Shown here: one piece after another, positions 34,998 to 43,747 of the stretch | Numbering within the stretch: position 1 is the stretch's first letter | How the letters are laid out: every line of letters starts with the position of its first letter | Assembly: GCF_029223865.1 (NCBI RefSeq) | Contig: NZ_CP119520.1 | Span: forward strand, 682,001-746,000 | DNA length: 64,000 nt | Direction of reading: 5' to 3' | DNA from: Telluria mixta | Lineage (GTDB): Bacteria > Pseudomonadota > Gammaproteobacteria > Burkholderiales > Burkholderiaceae_D | Made by a program: the position numbers and the translations under genes | Notes under the pieces: generated by a model | Databases searched by the model: none | Told to the model about the DNA's origin: nothing | Seen by the model: the letters and a program-made list of their open reading frames with translations, nothing else

Positions 34998-36488
34998 TCA
35001 GTGCTTCACGGCGGTGCGTTCGAGCGCGGCGACGTCCGACTCGAAGCGCGCGAAGCGTGCGTCGAGCAGGCGCGTCAGGCGCTGCTTGTCGGGTTCCGGC
35101 AGGAAGCTGTAGCGGATACTGTTGTACGACGCTTTTTTGACTTCCGCGTAGCTCGGCTTGTAGCGGCTGGCGAACAGCACGTATTCATTCGCCAGGTTGT
35201 GGCGCGTGACGCCGGCGTCGTCCGTCGAGATCACGTACGGCACGCCATACTTGCGGTACAGCGTGATCGGGTGGTTCTCGCCCTTCACGCCCTCGATGAA
35301 CGCGTTCGACGTCAGGTTGATCTCGACCGGGATGTCCTTCGCGCGCATGGTCTTCATGATGCCGACGGCGTTCGTCTCGTGCGCGAGGTCGATGCCGTGG
35401 CCGATGCGCTGCGCGCCCGCCACGTTCAGGGCCTGGTCGATGTGGTACTTCAGGTCTTCCGGCGGCACGTCGCCCAGCGCCAGCTCGCCCGCGTGCATCG
35501 CGACGTTGACCTTCGGGTACACCTTCTTCAGGTAGCGGAACATCTGCATGTGCAGCGTGTAGTCGCGCATGGAGACCATCTGGCTTTCCTGGCCCACGAT
35601 GTTCACGCCGACGATCTTGCCGCCCCGCGCCGCCGATTCGAACGCCGCCAGCATCGAGGAAAACACGCGCGACGGCGAGAACAGGCGCACGACATAGGTC
35701 TGGTAGCGCATCGTGAAGTTGTCGTCGTCGATGCCCAGGGCCGCCTCGTTGACGGTGCGGACGAAGTTGTCGACCGAGGTCCGGAACGCCGGCGTGGTGG
35801 AGAGCTTCTGGCGCGCGGACTCCAGCAGCTGGACGAACTTCGCCTCGTCGCGTGCGCTGTCCCACGCGCGCTTGTCGAATTCGGGATCGGACACCGTGTC
35901 CGGGCTCTTGAACATCGTCTCGATGTACGCCACGTTCTCGGCGAGCGCGCGGTTCTTCAGCTCGACGAGGCCTTCGTGGAAGTTGCGGTCGGAGATGGGA
36001 CCGAAGTAGCCGAACGTCTGGAAGAACTGGCGGTCCGGCGGCGGCTGGATGGCGCCGTGGTTATTGAAATCCTTGCTCGACCAGCGTTGCAGCAGCTCGC
36101 GCCACGTGGCGTCGTCCGCATACACGTCGGACGACGCCAGGCAGGCGCGCTCCTTCGGCTGCTTCGCGCGTTCGTGCTCGACCACGCTCTTGTCCGTTTC
36201 GATGCGGTACGACTGCTTGTTGACGCAATAGCCCTGCTTGTCGAGCCAGTCGACATAGGTCTCGGCATAGATCGCGCCGGAGTAGTGATGGTGCAGGTCG
36301 CCGCCCTTGGGCATCTGCGAGAAGAACAGGACCAGCTCCGCCGTCTTCGGCTCGGCGCCCGCGATCAGGGAGGCATAGTGGCGCGCGGTGGCCGCTTCGT
36401 TGGGGCCGGACGCCGGGGTGCGCGCGGAAGCGGCGGCCGCGAGGGCCGCCAGGGTGATCAGCAGGCTGCTGCTCAGGGTTTTTGTCAT
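34998..36488 (-). CDS. Exported adenosine deaminase
   Basis: Hydrolyses adenosine/deoxyadenosine to inosine/deoxyinosine, here outside the cytoplasm. It has 496 residues with a signal peptide (LITLAALAAAASA). Zinc and catalytic motifs of the ADA family are MPKGGDLHHHYSGA (HxH), VAMHAGELALG, AQRIGHGIDLAHE and VISTDDAGVTRH. The length and insertions recall the secreted ADGF/ADA2 group rather than the roughly 340-residue cytoplasmic Add. It would convert adenosine released by the nucleotidase to inosine before uptake and phosphorolysis. It lies downstream of guaD in the same direction, with a repeat element between. Confidence 0.9.
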   Translation of the reverse strand: MTKTLSSSLLITLAALAAAASARTPASGPNEAATARHYASLIAGAEPKTAELVLFFSQMPKGGDLHHHYSGAIYAETYVDWLDKQGYCVNKQSYRIETDKSVVEHERAKQPKERACLASSDVYADDATWRELLQRWSSKDFNNHGAIQPPPDRQFFQTFGYFGPISDRNFHEGLVELKNRALAENVAYIETMFKSPDTVSDPEFDKRAWDSARDEAKFVQLLESARQKLSTTPAFRTSVDNFVRTVNEAALGIDDDNFTMRYQTYVVRLFSPSRVFSSMLAAFESAARGGKIVGVNIVGQESQMVSMRDYTLHMQMFRYLKKVYPKVNVAMHAGELALGDVPPEDLKYHIDQALNVAGAQRIGHGIDLAHETNAVGIMKTMRAKDIPVEINLTSNAFIEGVKGENHPITLYRKYGVPYVISTDDAGVTRHNLANEYVLFASRYKPSYAEVKKASYNSIRYSFLPEPDKQRLTRLLDARFARFESDVAALERTAVKH

Positions 36489-36540
36489 AGTCGTCTCGGC
36501 TGGTGAAGGGTTATGGCAGCAATCCTCCAGCCGAAAAACC

Positions 36541-36636
36541 GTCGCCCCCGCGCAGGCGGGGGCCCAATTTTGTTTGCGCGACTACGCATGCAAACCTTGG
36601 GTTCCCGACAAGGCGGACGGCCAGTCCGGGAACGAC
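36541..36636. repeat. Intergenic inverted-repeat element, copy 3 (divergent)
   Basis: Same layout as 1714-1795: a palindrome CCCCCGCGCAGGCGGGGG near 36545-36562, a middle part with TTGTTTGCGCGACTACGCATG, and a degraded second half (GTTCCCGACAAGGC...GGGAACGACGG) expanded by about a dozen bases. It fills the gap between guaD and the adenosine deaminase gene. Confidence 0.65.
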
Positions 36637-36643
36637 GGTCTTC

Positions 36644-37954
36644 TTACGACTGCATCCGCTCATGCACCCGCTTGCCCGCCGCATACGTGGCACGGATCGC
36701 GCGGTCGTCGCCCAGCAGCGCCAGCGCGAACAGGGTTTCCTCGAGCGAGTCGCCGTTCGCCGTGCGGCGCGCCAGCAGCGGCGTCGCCTTCGGGTCGAGG
36801 ACGATGAAGTCCGCCTCGGTGCCGGCGGCAAAATTGCCGATCGTCCCTTCGAGCTGCATGCTGCGCGCGGCGCCCAGCGTGGCGAGATAGAACATGCGCA
36901 GGGCTGGGAGATAGCTGCCTTTTAACCGCGCAACTTTATACGCTTCATTCATTGTTTGCAACATCGAGAACGACGTGCCCGCGCCGACGTCCGTCCCCAG
37001 CGACACATGGGCATGCACGCTGTCCGCCTTGGCCACGTCGAACAGGCCGCTGCCGAGGAACAGGTTCGACGTCGGGCAGTGCGAGATCGCGGCGCCCGTA
37101 TCGGCCATCAGCGCGAAGTCGACGTCGTCCAGCCAGATGCAGTGGCCGAACATGGCGCGCGGGCGCATCAGGCCATAGTGCTCGTACACCTGCAGGTAGC
37201 TGCGGTTGTCCGGGTACAGGCTTTTCACCCACGCGCATTCGTCGCGGCTTTCCGACACGTGCGTCTGGATGTACGTGGTCGGGAACGCGCGCGCCAGTTC
37301 GCCCGCCGCGCCCAGCTGGGCCGGGGTCGACGTGGGCGCGAAGCGCGGCGTGATCGCGTACATGGCGCGGCCGTGGTTGTGCCAGCGGCGGATCAGCGCC
37401 TCGCTCTCGCGCAGGTCGGCCGTGTCTTGCAGGAAGTCCGGGCAGTTCCGGTCCATCAGCACCTTGCCGCCGGCCATGCGCAGGTTGCGCGCGGCGCTCG
37501 CCTCGAAGAACGCGTCGACGGATTCCTTGTGCACCGTGCAGTAGACGAGCGCCGTCGTCGTGCCGTTGCGCAGCAACTCGTCGAGGAAGAATTCGGCGAC
37601 GGTGCGGGCATGTACCGGATCGGAGAACTGGCGCTCGGTCGGGAACGTGTAGTTCTCCAGCCAGGGCAGCAGGTCCGGCGCGGGCGAGCCGATCATGTCG
37701 GTCTGCGGGAAGTGCAGGTGCGTGTCGATGAAGCCGGGCGTGATGATCTGGCCGCGGTAGTCGACGACGTCGGTGCCGGCAGGCAGCGTTGAAATCAACT
37801 TGTCGTAGTCACCGGCGGCGAGCACGCGGCCGTTCTCGACGACGAGCAGGCCGTCCTGGTGCCAGGCGTGGGCGTTCTCGGCGAAGGCCGGATCGGCGTG
37901 GAAGTGCAGCAGGCTCGCTCGGTAGGCCTGCACGGTACGGGTATCGTTGGACAT
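36644..37954 (-). CDS. guaD: Guanine deaminase
   Basis: Hydrolyses guanine to xanthine in the cytoplasm. It has 436 residues of the amidohydrolase superfamily. Zinc-site motifs are GFIDTHLHFPQTDMIG near residue 75, TYIQTHVSESRDE, MFGHCIWL, HCPTSNLFLGSG and SLGTDVGAGTSFS. The xanthine formed is the substrate of the xanthine dehydrogenase encoded directly upstream. Its ATG at 37954 is one base after the xdhC stop, so it belongs to the xdhABC-guaD operon. Confidence 0.96.
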   Translation of the reverse strand: MSNDTRTVQAYRASLLHFHADPAFAENAHAWHQDGLLVVENGRVLAAGDYDKLISTLPAGTDVVDYRGQIITPGFIDTHLHFPQTDMIGSPAPDLLPWLENYTFPTERQFSDPVHARTVAEFFLDELLRNGTTTALVYCTVHKESVDAFFEASAARNLRMAGGKVLMDRNCPDFLQDTADLRESEALIRRWHNHGRAMYAITPRFAPTSTPAQLGAAGELARAFPTTYIQTHVSESRDECAWVKSLYPDNRSYLQVYEHYGLMRPRAMFGHCIWLDDVDFALMADTGAAISHCPTSNLFLGSGLFDVAKADSVHAHVSLGTDVGAGTSFSMLQTMNEAYKVARLKGSYLPALRMFYLATLGAARSMQLEGTIGNFAAGTEADFIVLDPKATPLLARRTANGDSLEETLFALALLGDDRAIRATYAAGKRVHERMQS

Positions 37955-37955
37955 C

Positions 37956-38966
37956 TCAGTCTTGTTCCAGTGGGACTTCGGTTGCGGTCGGGGAAGTTGC
38001 GGCGATGGCCGCCGCTTCCCAGACCATCAGCAGTTGCGCGACGACGGCGACGGCGATCACGGCGGGTTCCTTGCCCTTGATGCCGGGGACGCCGATCGGG
38101 CACACCATGTCGTCCAGGCGGGCGCGGGAAATCCCGCGGTCGCGCAGGCGGTGTTCAAACTGCTTGCGTTTGGTATCCGATCCGATCAGGCCGAACCAGT
38201 CCTGGTTCGCGGGCCGTCGAAGGATCGCTTCGGTCAGGCGCTGGTCCAGCGCATGATTGTGCGTCATGACGAGGAAGCTCGTGCCGGCGGGCGCCGTGCG
38301 CACGAGCGCTTCCGGCAGGTCGGTCGCTTCCACGACCACGTTGGGGGCGACGGCGGCCGGGAACATGTCTTCCCGTTCGTCGACCCAAGTCACCTTGCAC
38401 GGCAGGTCGGCCAGCAGGCGCACGATGGCGGCGCCCACGTGGCCTGCGCCGAACAGCATCACGTGCGCGCGCGGGGCCGGGACGTGGTCGACGAGCCAGC
38501 GCCGTCCCGCGTCGTCGAGCAGCACGCGGGTGCCGCCGCTGCGCTCGAACGCCGGATAGCGGCCGCCCTTGCGCTGGATGTTGTGGCCCAGCGCGTCGAC
38601 GAGCGCGAGGTCAGGCTCGCCGTCCAGCGCGACGACGCGCCAGCAGTCTTCGTGGCGGCGCGTGGCCAGCTCGGCGCACTGGTTGCGGTCGACCAGTTCG
38701 AACGCGAGGTGCACGACGCCGCCGCAGCACTGGCCCAGGCTCGGGCCGAGCGGGAAGCGTTCGATGCGGCGCACGTCTCCGCTTTGCAGCATGGCGCGCG
38801 CCGTCTCGATGCCGCGCAGCTCGAGGTGGCCGCCGCCGACGGTGCCCCACTGCGAGGTCGCATCGACCAGCATGCGCGCGCCCGGTTCGCGGGGTACGGA
38901 ACCATCGACCTTCGCGACCGTGATCAAGACGGCCGGTTGCGCGGTGGGGATGAGCCAGTCGTCCAT
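37956..38966 (-). CDS. xdhC: Xanthine dehydrogenase accessory protein XdhC
   Basis: Chaperone that binds molybdenum cofactor, supports its sulfuration and inserts it into XdhB; not a subunit of the mature enzyme. It has 336 residues. The N-terminal XdhC/CoxI domain has VLITVAKVDGSVPREPGARMLV and GGGHLELRGIE. A C-terminal Rossmann domain has VMLFGAGHVGAAIVRLL and LVMTHNHALDQRLTEAIL. It lies one base after xdhB and one base before guaD. Confidence 0.95.
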   Translation of the reverse strand: MDDWLIPTAQPAVLITVAKVDGSVPREPGARMLVDATSQWGTVGGGHLELRGIETARAMLQSGDVRRIERFPLGPSLGQCCGGVVHLAFELVDRNQCAELATRRHEDCWRVVALDGEPDLALVDALGHNIQRKGGRYPAFERSGGTRVLLDDAGRRWLVDHVPAPRAHVMLFGAGHVGAAIVRLLADLPCKVTWVDEREDMFPAAVAPNVVVEATDLPEALVRTAPAGTSFLVMTHNHALDQRLTEAILRRPANQDWFGLIGSDTKRKQFEHRLRDRGISRARLDDMVCPIGVPGIKGKEPAVIAVAVVAQLLMVWEAAAIAATSPTATEVPLEQD

Positions 38967-38967
38967 G

Positions 38968-41313
38968 TCAGGCTGCCTTCGATTCCCGCACGGCTTGTTC
39001 GACGAAGGACACGGCGTCGAGGATCGCCTCGCTCGTCGCCGGCGCGCGCAGCGGCGGGTTCACCTTGTGGTCGCCGACGGCCGAGATGGCGTCGCGGATC
39101 GCGAGGAACACGGAGAACGGCAGCAGCAGCGGCGGTTCGCCGACGGCCTTCGAGCGGTGAATCGAATCCGCCACGTTGCGGTTATTGAAAAGCTTCACCG
39201 TGAACGCATCCGGGCAATCCGATACGCCCGGGATCTTGTACGTGGACGGCGCATGCGTCATGAGCTTGCCCTGCGCATTCCACCACAGTTCTTCCGTCGT
39301 CAGCCAGCCCATGCCCTGGATGAACGCGCCTTCCACCTGGCCGATGTCGATGGCGGGGTTCAGCGAATTGCCGGCGTCGTACAGCGCGTCCGCGCGCAGC
39401 AGCTTCCATTCACCGGTCAGCGTATCGATGACGACTTCCGCCACCGCGGCGCCATATGCGAAGTAGAAGAACGGGTTGCCCGTCATCGTCTTCGGATCCC
39501 AGTGCAGGTTCGGCGTCGCATAGAAGCCGTCCGACCACAGCTGGACGCGCGACAAATAGGCCTTGGCGACCAGTTCGCTAAACGGGACTTCGTGGCCGTT
39601 CGCGAACACGGTGTCCGCGACGAAGCGCACGTCTTCCACGGCACCGCCGTACTGCCTGGCGGCGAAGGCGGCCAGACGTTCGCGGATCTGGCGCGCGGCA
39701 TCCTGTGCAGCTTTACCGTTCAGGTCAGCGCCCGTCGATGCGGCCGTCGCCGACGTGTTGGCGACCTTGCTCGTGTTCGTCGCGGCGATGCGCACGCGGC
39801 TCAGGTCGACGCCCAGTTCGTGCGCGACCACCTGCATCACCTTCGTGTTGACGCCCTGCCCCATCTCCGTGCCGCCGTGGTTGACGAGGATGGAACCGTC
39901 CACGTACACATGCACGAGGGCGCCGGCCTGGTTCAGGTGTGTCACGTTGAACGCGATGCCGAATTTCACGGGCGTCAGCGCGAGGCCCTTCTTCAGCACG
40001 GGGCTCGTCGCGTTGTACTCATTGATGGCCTGGCGGCGCGCGCGGTATTCGCTCGTCTGTTCCAGCTCGCCCACCAGTTCGTGGATCACGTTGTCGACGA
40101 CGGGCTGGCCGTACGGCGTCACGTTGCGGTCGATCTTGTCGTAGAAATTCAGCTTGCGGATGTCGAGCGAATCCTTGCCGAGGTTGCGCGCGATCTCGTC
40201 GATGATGTACTCGATCGCGATGGCACCCTGCGGACCGCCGAAGCCGCGGAATGCCGTGTTCGACTGCGTGTTCGTCTTGCCGGCTGCCGCGCGGATGTCG
40301 CAGTCGGACAGGTAATACGTATTGTCGAAGTGGCAGATGGCGCGCGTGGCGACAGGGCCGGACAGGTCCGCCGAGTAGCCCGCACGGCTCACCATGTCGA
40401 CCTTCGCCGCGAGGATGCGGCCCGCGTCGTCGTAGCCTACTTCGTACAGGTAGTGGAAGCAGTGGCGCTTGCCGGTCACCATCATGTCGTCGTCGCGGTC
40501 CGCACGCAGTTTTACCGCGCGGCCCAGGCGTTTCGCGGCGATGGATGCGGCGGCCGCCCACAGCGCCGACTGCGATTCCTTGCCGCCGAAGCCGCCGCCC
40601 ATGCGGCGGCACTCGACGACCACGTTATGTGAATGCAGGCCGAGCGCATGCGCCACGACGTGCTGCATCTCGCTCGGGTGCTGCGTGGAGCACAGCACGA
40701 GCATGCCGTCGTTTTCCTGCGGGATCGCGTACGAAATCTGGCCTTCGAGATAAAACTGCTCCTGGCCGCCCACGTACAGCTCGCCCTTCACGCGCAGCGG
40801 GGCGCGTTCGAATGCGGTTTCGGCATCGCCGCGCGTCAGGCGCATCGGCGGCAGCACGTACGAGCCGGCGGCGCGCGCGGCCTGCGGGGTCAGGATCGCG
40901 GGCAGTTCTTCGTAGCTGACCTTCGCCTTCTTCGCAGCGCGGCGGGCCAGGTCGTGGCTGTCGGCGACGACCACGAAGATCGGCTGGCCGATGTATTGCA
41001 CGAGGCCGTCCGCGAGGATCGGGTCGTCGTGGATGATCGGGCCGCAATCGTTGGTGCCGGGGATGTCCTTCGCGGTGAGCACGGCGCGCACGCCGCGGCT
41101 GGCCAGCACGTCGGAAAAGTCGATGTCGAGGATGCGGGCGTGCGCCTTGCCCGACAGGCCGAGCGCCGCGTGCAAGGTGCCGCGCACTTCGGCGACGTCG
41201 TCGGTGTAGTCGGCCTGGCCCAGCACGTGCAGCCGGGCCGATTCATGGGTCTTGCCGAGGCCGACCTGCTTCCATTCGGCCTTGGTCAGAGCGGGGGATC
41301 CTGCGTCGTTCAT
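38968..41313 (-). CDS. xdhB: Xanthine dehydrogenase, molybdopterin-binding large subunit
   Basis: Oxidises hypoxanthine and xanthine to urate at a Mo-molybdopterin centre; 781 residues. Conserved segments are GKAHARILDIDFSDV in the small N-terminal domain, GGQEQFYLEGQ, RRMGGGFGGKESQS, TAFRGFGGPQGAIA and the active-site Glu in KAVGEPPLLLPFSVF. The start at 41313 (MNDAGSPALTK) is preceded by GAGGAG on the minus strand, 12 bases after xdhA. Confidence 0.96.
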   Translation of the reverse strand: MNDAGSPALTKAEWKQVGLGKTHESARLHVLGQADYTDDVAEVRGTLHAALGLSGKAHARILDIDFSDVLASRGVRAVLTAKDIPGTNDCGPIIHDDPILADGLVQYIGQPIFVVVADSHDLARRAAKKAKVSYEELPAILTPQAARAAGSYVLPPMRLTRGDAETAFERAPLRVKGELYVGGQEQFYLEGQISYAIPQENDGMLVLCSTQHPSEMQHVVAHALGLHSHNVVVECRRMGGGFGGKESQSALWAAAASIAAKRLGRAVKLRADRDDDMMVTGKRHCFHYLYEVGYDDAGRILAAKVDMVSRAGYSADLSGPVATRAICHFDNTYYLSDCDIRAAAGKTNTQSNTAFRGFGGPQGAIAIEYIIDEIARNLGKDSLDIRKLNFYDKIDRNVTPYGQPVVDNVIHELVGELEQTSEYRARRQAINEYNATSPVLKKGLALTPVKFGIAFNVTHLNQAGALVHVYVDGSILVNHGGTEMGQGVNTKVMQVVAHELGVDLSRVRIAATNTSKVANTSATAASTGADLNGKAAQDAARQIRERLAAFAARQYGGAVEDVRFVADTVFANGHEVPFSELVAKAYLSRVQLWSDGFYATPNLHWDPKTMTGNPFFYFAYGAAVAEVVIDTLTGEWKLLRADALYDAGNSLNPAIDIGQVEGAFIQGMGWLTTEELWWNAQGKLMTHAPSTYKIPGVSDCPDAFTVKLFNNRNVADSIHRSKAVGEPPLLLPFSVFLAIRDAISAVGDHKVNPPLRAPATSEAILDAVSFVEQAVRESKAA

Positions 41314-41324
41314 GGTGTATCTCC

Positions 41325-42803
41325 TCAAGCCAGGGCGGTCGGTTTATTGGCAAACGGATTGACTGCGCTGGACGGCAGCGGGTTGTCCTTGCGGGTCTCG
41401 AGCCAGTAGCGGCGCAGCAGGTTCTGCGCCGTCTTCATGCGGTAGGCGCTCGATGCGCGCATGTCGGACAGCGGTGCGTAGTCTTGCGCCAGCGCGGCCA
41501 TCGCTTCCGTCACGGCCGCTTCGTCCCATGCGCGGCCGTTCAGCAAGGCCTCGGCTTGCGCGGCACGCTTCGGCGTCGCGGCCATGCCGCCGAACGCGAT
41601 GCGTGCGTCGCGCACGATGCCGTCTTCCAGCGTGAAGGCGAAGGCGGCGCAGACAGCGGAGATGTCCTGGTCGAAGCGCTTGGCCAGTTTATAGGTGCGG
41701 AACGCCACGTCCTGGCGCGGCAGCGGCACGCGCACGGCCTGCACGAATTCGCCGTCGCGCCAGTCCTTGACCTGGTAGCCGAGGTAGAACTGCTCGAGCG
41801 GCATGGTGCGTTCGCCTTCCGGACCCCGCAACACCAGTTCGCTGCCGATGGCGATCAGCCACGGCATCGAGTCGCCGATCGGGGAACCGTTCGCCACGTT
41901 GCCGCCCAGGGTGCCCGCGTTGCGGATCGGGAGCGATGCGAAGCGCTGCCACAATTCGCCCAGCTCCGCCTCGTAGTGCCGGCAAATGGCGGCGTACGCG
42001 TCCTCGAGGGAGATGCCCGCGCCGATCTCGAGGAAACCGTCCTGCTCGCGCACGGTCTTCAGTTCCGTCACGTGGCCCAGGTAGATGATGTCCGTGAGTT
42101 CGCGCATCTGCTTCGTGACCCACAGGCCGACGTCGGTCGAGCCGGCGAGGATCGTCGCCTTCGGATGCGCGGCGCGCACGGCGACCAGTTCGTCCAGCGT
42201 ACGCGGCGCGTGGAACGTCTGGCCGTCGTATTCATAGGTGGCGCCGGCGTCGCGCTGCAGCGCCTGCAGTTGTTCGGTGACGGCGGCGCGGTCGAAATCG
42301 ACGCGCGGCAGGGTGACCATGCGCTTGGCGGCATCGATGATGGGACGGTAGCCCGTGCAGCGGCACAGGTTGCCGGACAGGGCGTCGTCGATCTCGCAGC
42401 GGCTCGGCTCGCGGCCTTCCTGCTTCAGGTACATGCCCCACAGCGACATCGCGAATCCCGGCGTGCAGAAGCCGCATTGCGAGCCATGGCATTCCACGAT
42501 AGCCTGTTGCACGGGGTGCAGGCTGCCATCCTTCTGGGCCAGGTCTTCGACGGTGAACAGGGCCTTGCCGTCCAGCGTGGGCGTGAACTGGATGCAGGAA
42601 TTCACGGAGCGCATCTGCAGCTCGCCGTTTTCCAGCGATCCGACGACGACGGTGCACGCGCCGCAATCGCCCTCGGCGCAGCCTTCCTTGGTGCCGGTGC
42701 AGTGCAGGTCCTCGCGCAGGTGCTGCAGGATGGTCTGCGTCGGCGCGACGTCGTTCACTTCATGGACGGCGCCGCGGTAGAAAAATCGGATCGGTGTAGA
42801 CAT
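41325..42803 (-). CDS. xdhA: Xanthine dehydrogenase, Fe-S/FAD small subunit
   Basis: Carries electrons from the Mo centre through two 2Fe-2S clusters to FAD and NAD; 492 residues. The plant-type 2Fe-2S ligands are in [16 protein letters not shown] and the second cluster in CGFCTPGF and [12 protein letters not shown]. The FAD domain (about 190-380) has [12 protein letters not shown] and [16 protein letters not shown], and a CO-dehydrogenase-flavoprotein C-terminal domain follows. Two adjacent ATGs exist; 42803 ([11 protein letters not shown]) has the better spacing to GAGG. First gene of the operon, with a possible operator at 42883-42921. Confidence 0.95.
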   Translation of the reverse strand: MSTPIRFFYRGAVHEVNDVAPTQTILQHLREDLHCTGTKEGCAEGDCGACTVVVGSLENGELQMRSVNSCIQFTPTLDGKALFTVEDLAQKDGSLHPVQQAIVECHGSQCGFCTPGFAMSLWGMYLKQEGREPSRCEIDDALSGNLCRCTGYRPIIDAAKRMVTLPRVDFDRAAVTEQLQALQRDAGATYEYDGQTFHAPRTLDELVAVRAAHPKATILAGSTDVGLWVTKQMRELTDIIYLGHVTELKTVREQDGFLEIGAGISLEDAYAAICRHYEAELGELWQRFASLPIRNAGTLGGNVANGSPIGDSMPWLIAIGSELVLRGPEGERTMPLEQFYLGYQVKDWRDGEFVQAVRVPLPRQDVAFRTYKLAKRFDQDISAVCAAFAFTLEDGIVRDARIAFGGMAATPKRAAQAEALLNGRAWDEAAVTEAMAALAQDYAPLSDMRASSAYRMKTAQNLLRRYWLETRKDNPLPSSAVNPFANKPTALA

Positions 42804-42882
42804 CATCGCCTCGAATTGGAAACAGCTTGTGATATTGGGACTAACTGGATGCAAGAGTAGCACCGGGGGTCCCGCAAGATAT

Positions 42883-42921
42883 ATTGGAATATCGATTTTG
42901 AATATCAGATATTTCCAATAG
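42883..42921. promoter_or_regulatory. Inverted repeat in the xdhA / ClpP-like divergent spacer
   Basis: TATTGGAATATC (42883-42894) and GATATTTCCAATA (42909-42921) are complementary apart from one extra A. They are separated by 14 bases in an AT-rich island of a GC-rich 170-base divergent spacer. The symmetry and location 80-120 bases before xdhA suggest an operator for a purine-responsive or LysR-type regulator. No regulator gene lies next to it. Confidence 0.5.
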
Positions 42922-42973
42922 CGCGACGCGGGCTTGTGAAACTTGCTATGCTTGAGCCGTCAATGGAGGCGTC

Positions 42974-43531
42974 ATGGCTTTGCACATCGTACATTTCATC
43001 GGACCGATCAACGCAAATTCCGCCTGTACCGTGCGCAACCTTTGCTTGCAGGCACTGCAAAGCGGCGCGAGCGAGATCGAACTGCACATGTCGACCGAAG
43101 GCGGCAACATGACGGCCGGCTTCGCCCTGTATTACTTCCTCAAATCGCTGCCGCTGCCACTCACGACGTGGAATGTGGGCAGCGTGGAATCTGTCGGCGT
43201 CCCCATCTTCCTGGCCGGGCAGCAACGCTATGCCTGTCCCGGCACGCGCTTCCTCATCCATCCGCTGCACTGGGGCTTCGGCAACCTCGTCGCGGCGGAC
43301 CACGCCCGCATCTCCGAATGGCGCGATTGCCTCGACTTCGATGCCGAGCGCTACGCCGCCATCTACGACGAAGCCACCCGCGGCGCGCCGGACGCCCTCG
43401 ACATCCGTTCCTGCTTGACGGGCAGCGCCCGTCTCTACACGGCCGAGCAGGCCGTCGAGGCCGGTATCGTGCACGCGGCAAAGCAGGCACGCCTGCCGGA
43501 AGCGGGCACGACCTCCCACTGGTGGAATTAA
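42974..43531 (+). CDS. ClpP-like serine protease homologue
   Basis: A 185-residue member of the ClpP/crotonase fold. ELHMSTEGGNMTAGFALYYFL corresponds to the ClpP segment with the Gly-rich oxyanion strip. The nucleophile Ser is probably in NVGSVESVGVPIFLAG and the His in TRFLIHPLHWG. The third catalytic position (Asp in ClpP) is not obvious near SCLTGSARLYTAEQAVEAGIVH. GGAGG precedes the ATG. No ClpX/ClpA partner is adjacent, so a stand-alone or inactive homologue is possible. It diverges from the xdh operon. Confidence 0.75.
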   Translation: MALHIVHFIGPINANSACTVRNLCLQALQSGASEIELHMSTEGGNMTAGFALYYFLKSLPLPLTTWNVGSVESVGVPIFLAGQQRYACPGTRFLIHPLHWGFGNLVAADHARISEWRDCLDFDAERYAAIYDEATRGAPDALDIRSCLTGSARLYTAEQAVEAGIVHAAKQARLPEAGTTSHWWN

Positions 43532-43747
43532 ACACATCATCCAATTCTGACAGGACGCGCTGTCGGATCAGTACAACAAAGATAGCGGTCACAACTGAAT
43601 AGAGTGACTATTCGCGATATTTTCCTTGCCGCAATTTTTACTGCAACTCTACAATTTCTCACAGATTCGTTACACGGCCTCAGCCTTGCCGTCACAGTGT
43701 TTCTATAACAAGAACCGTCCACCCGCAGTCTTCAGCAGGTAAATCCC

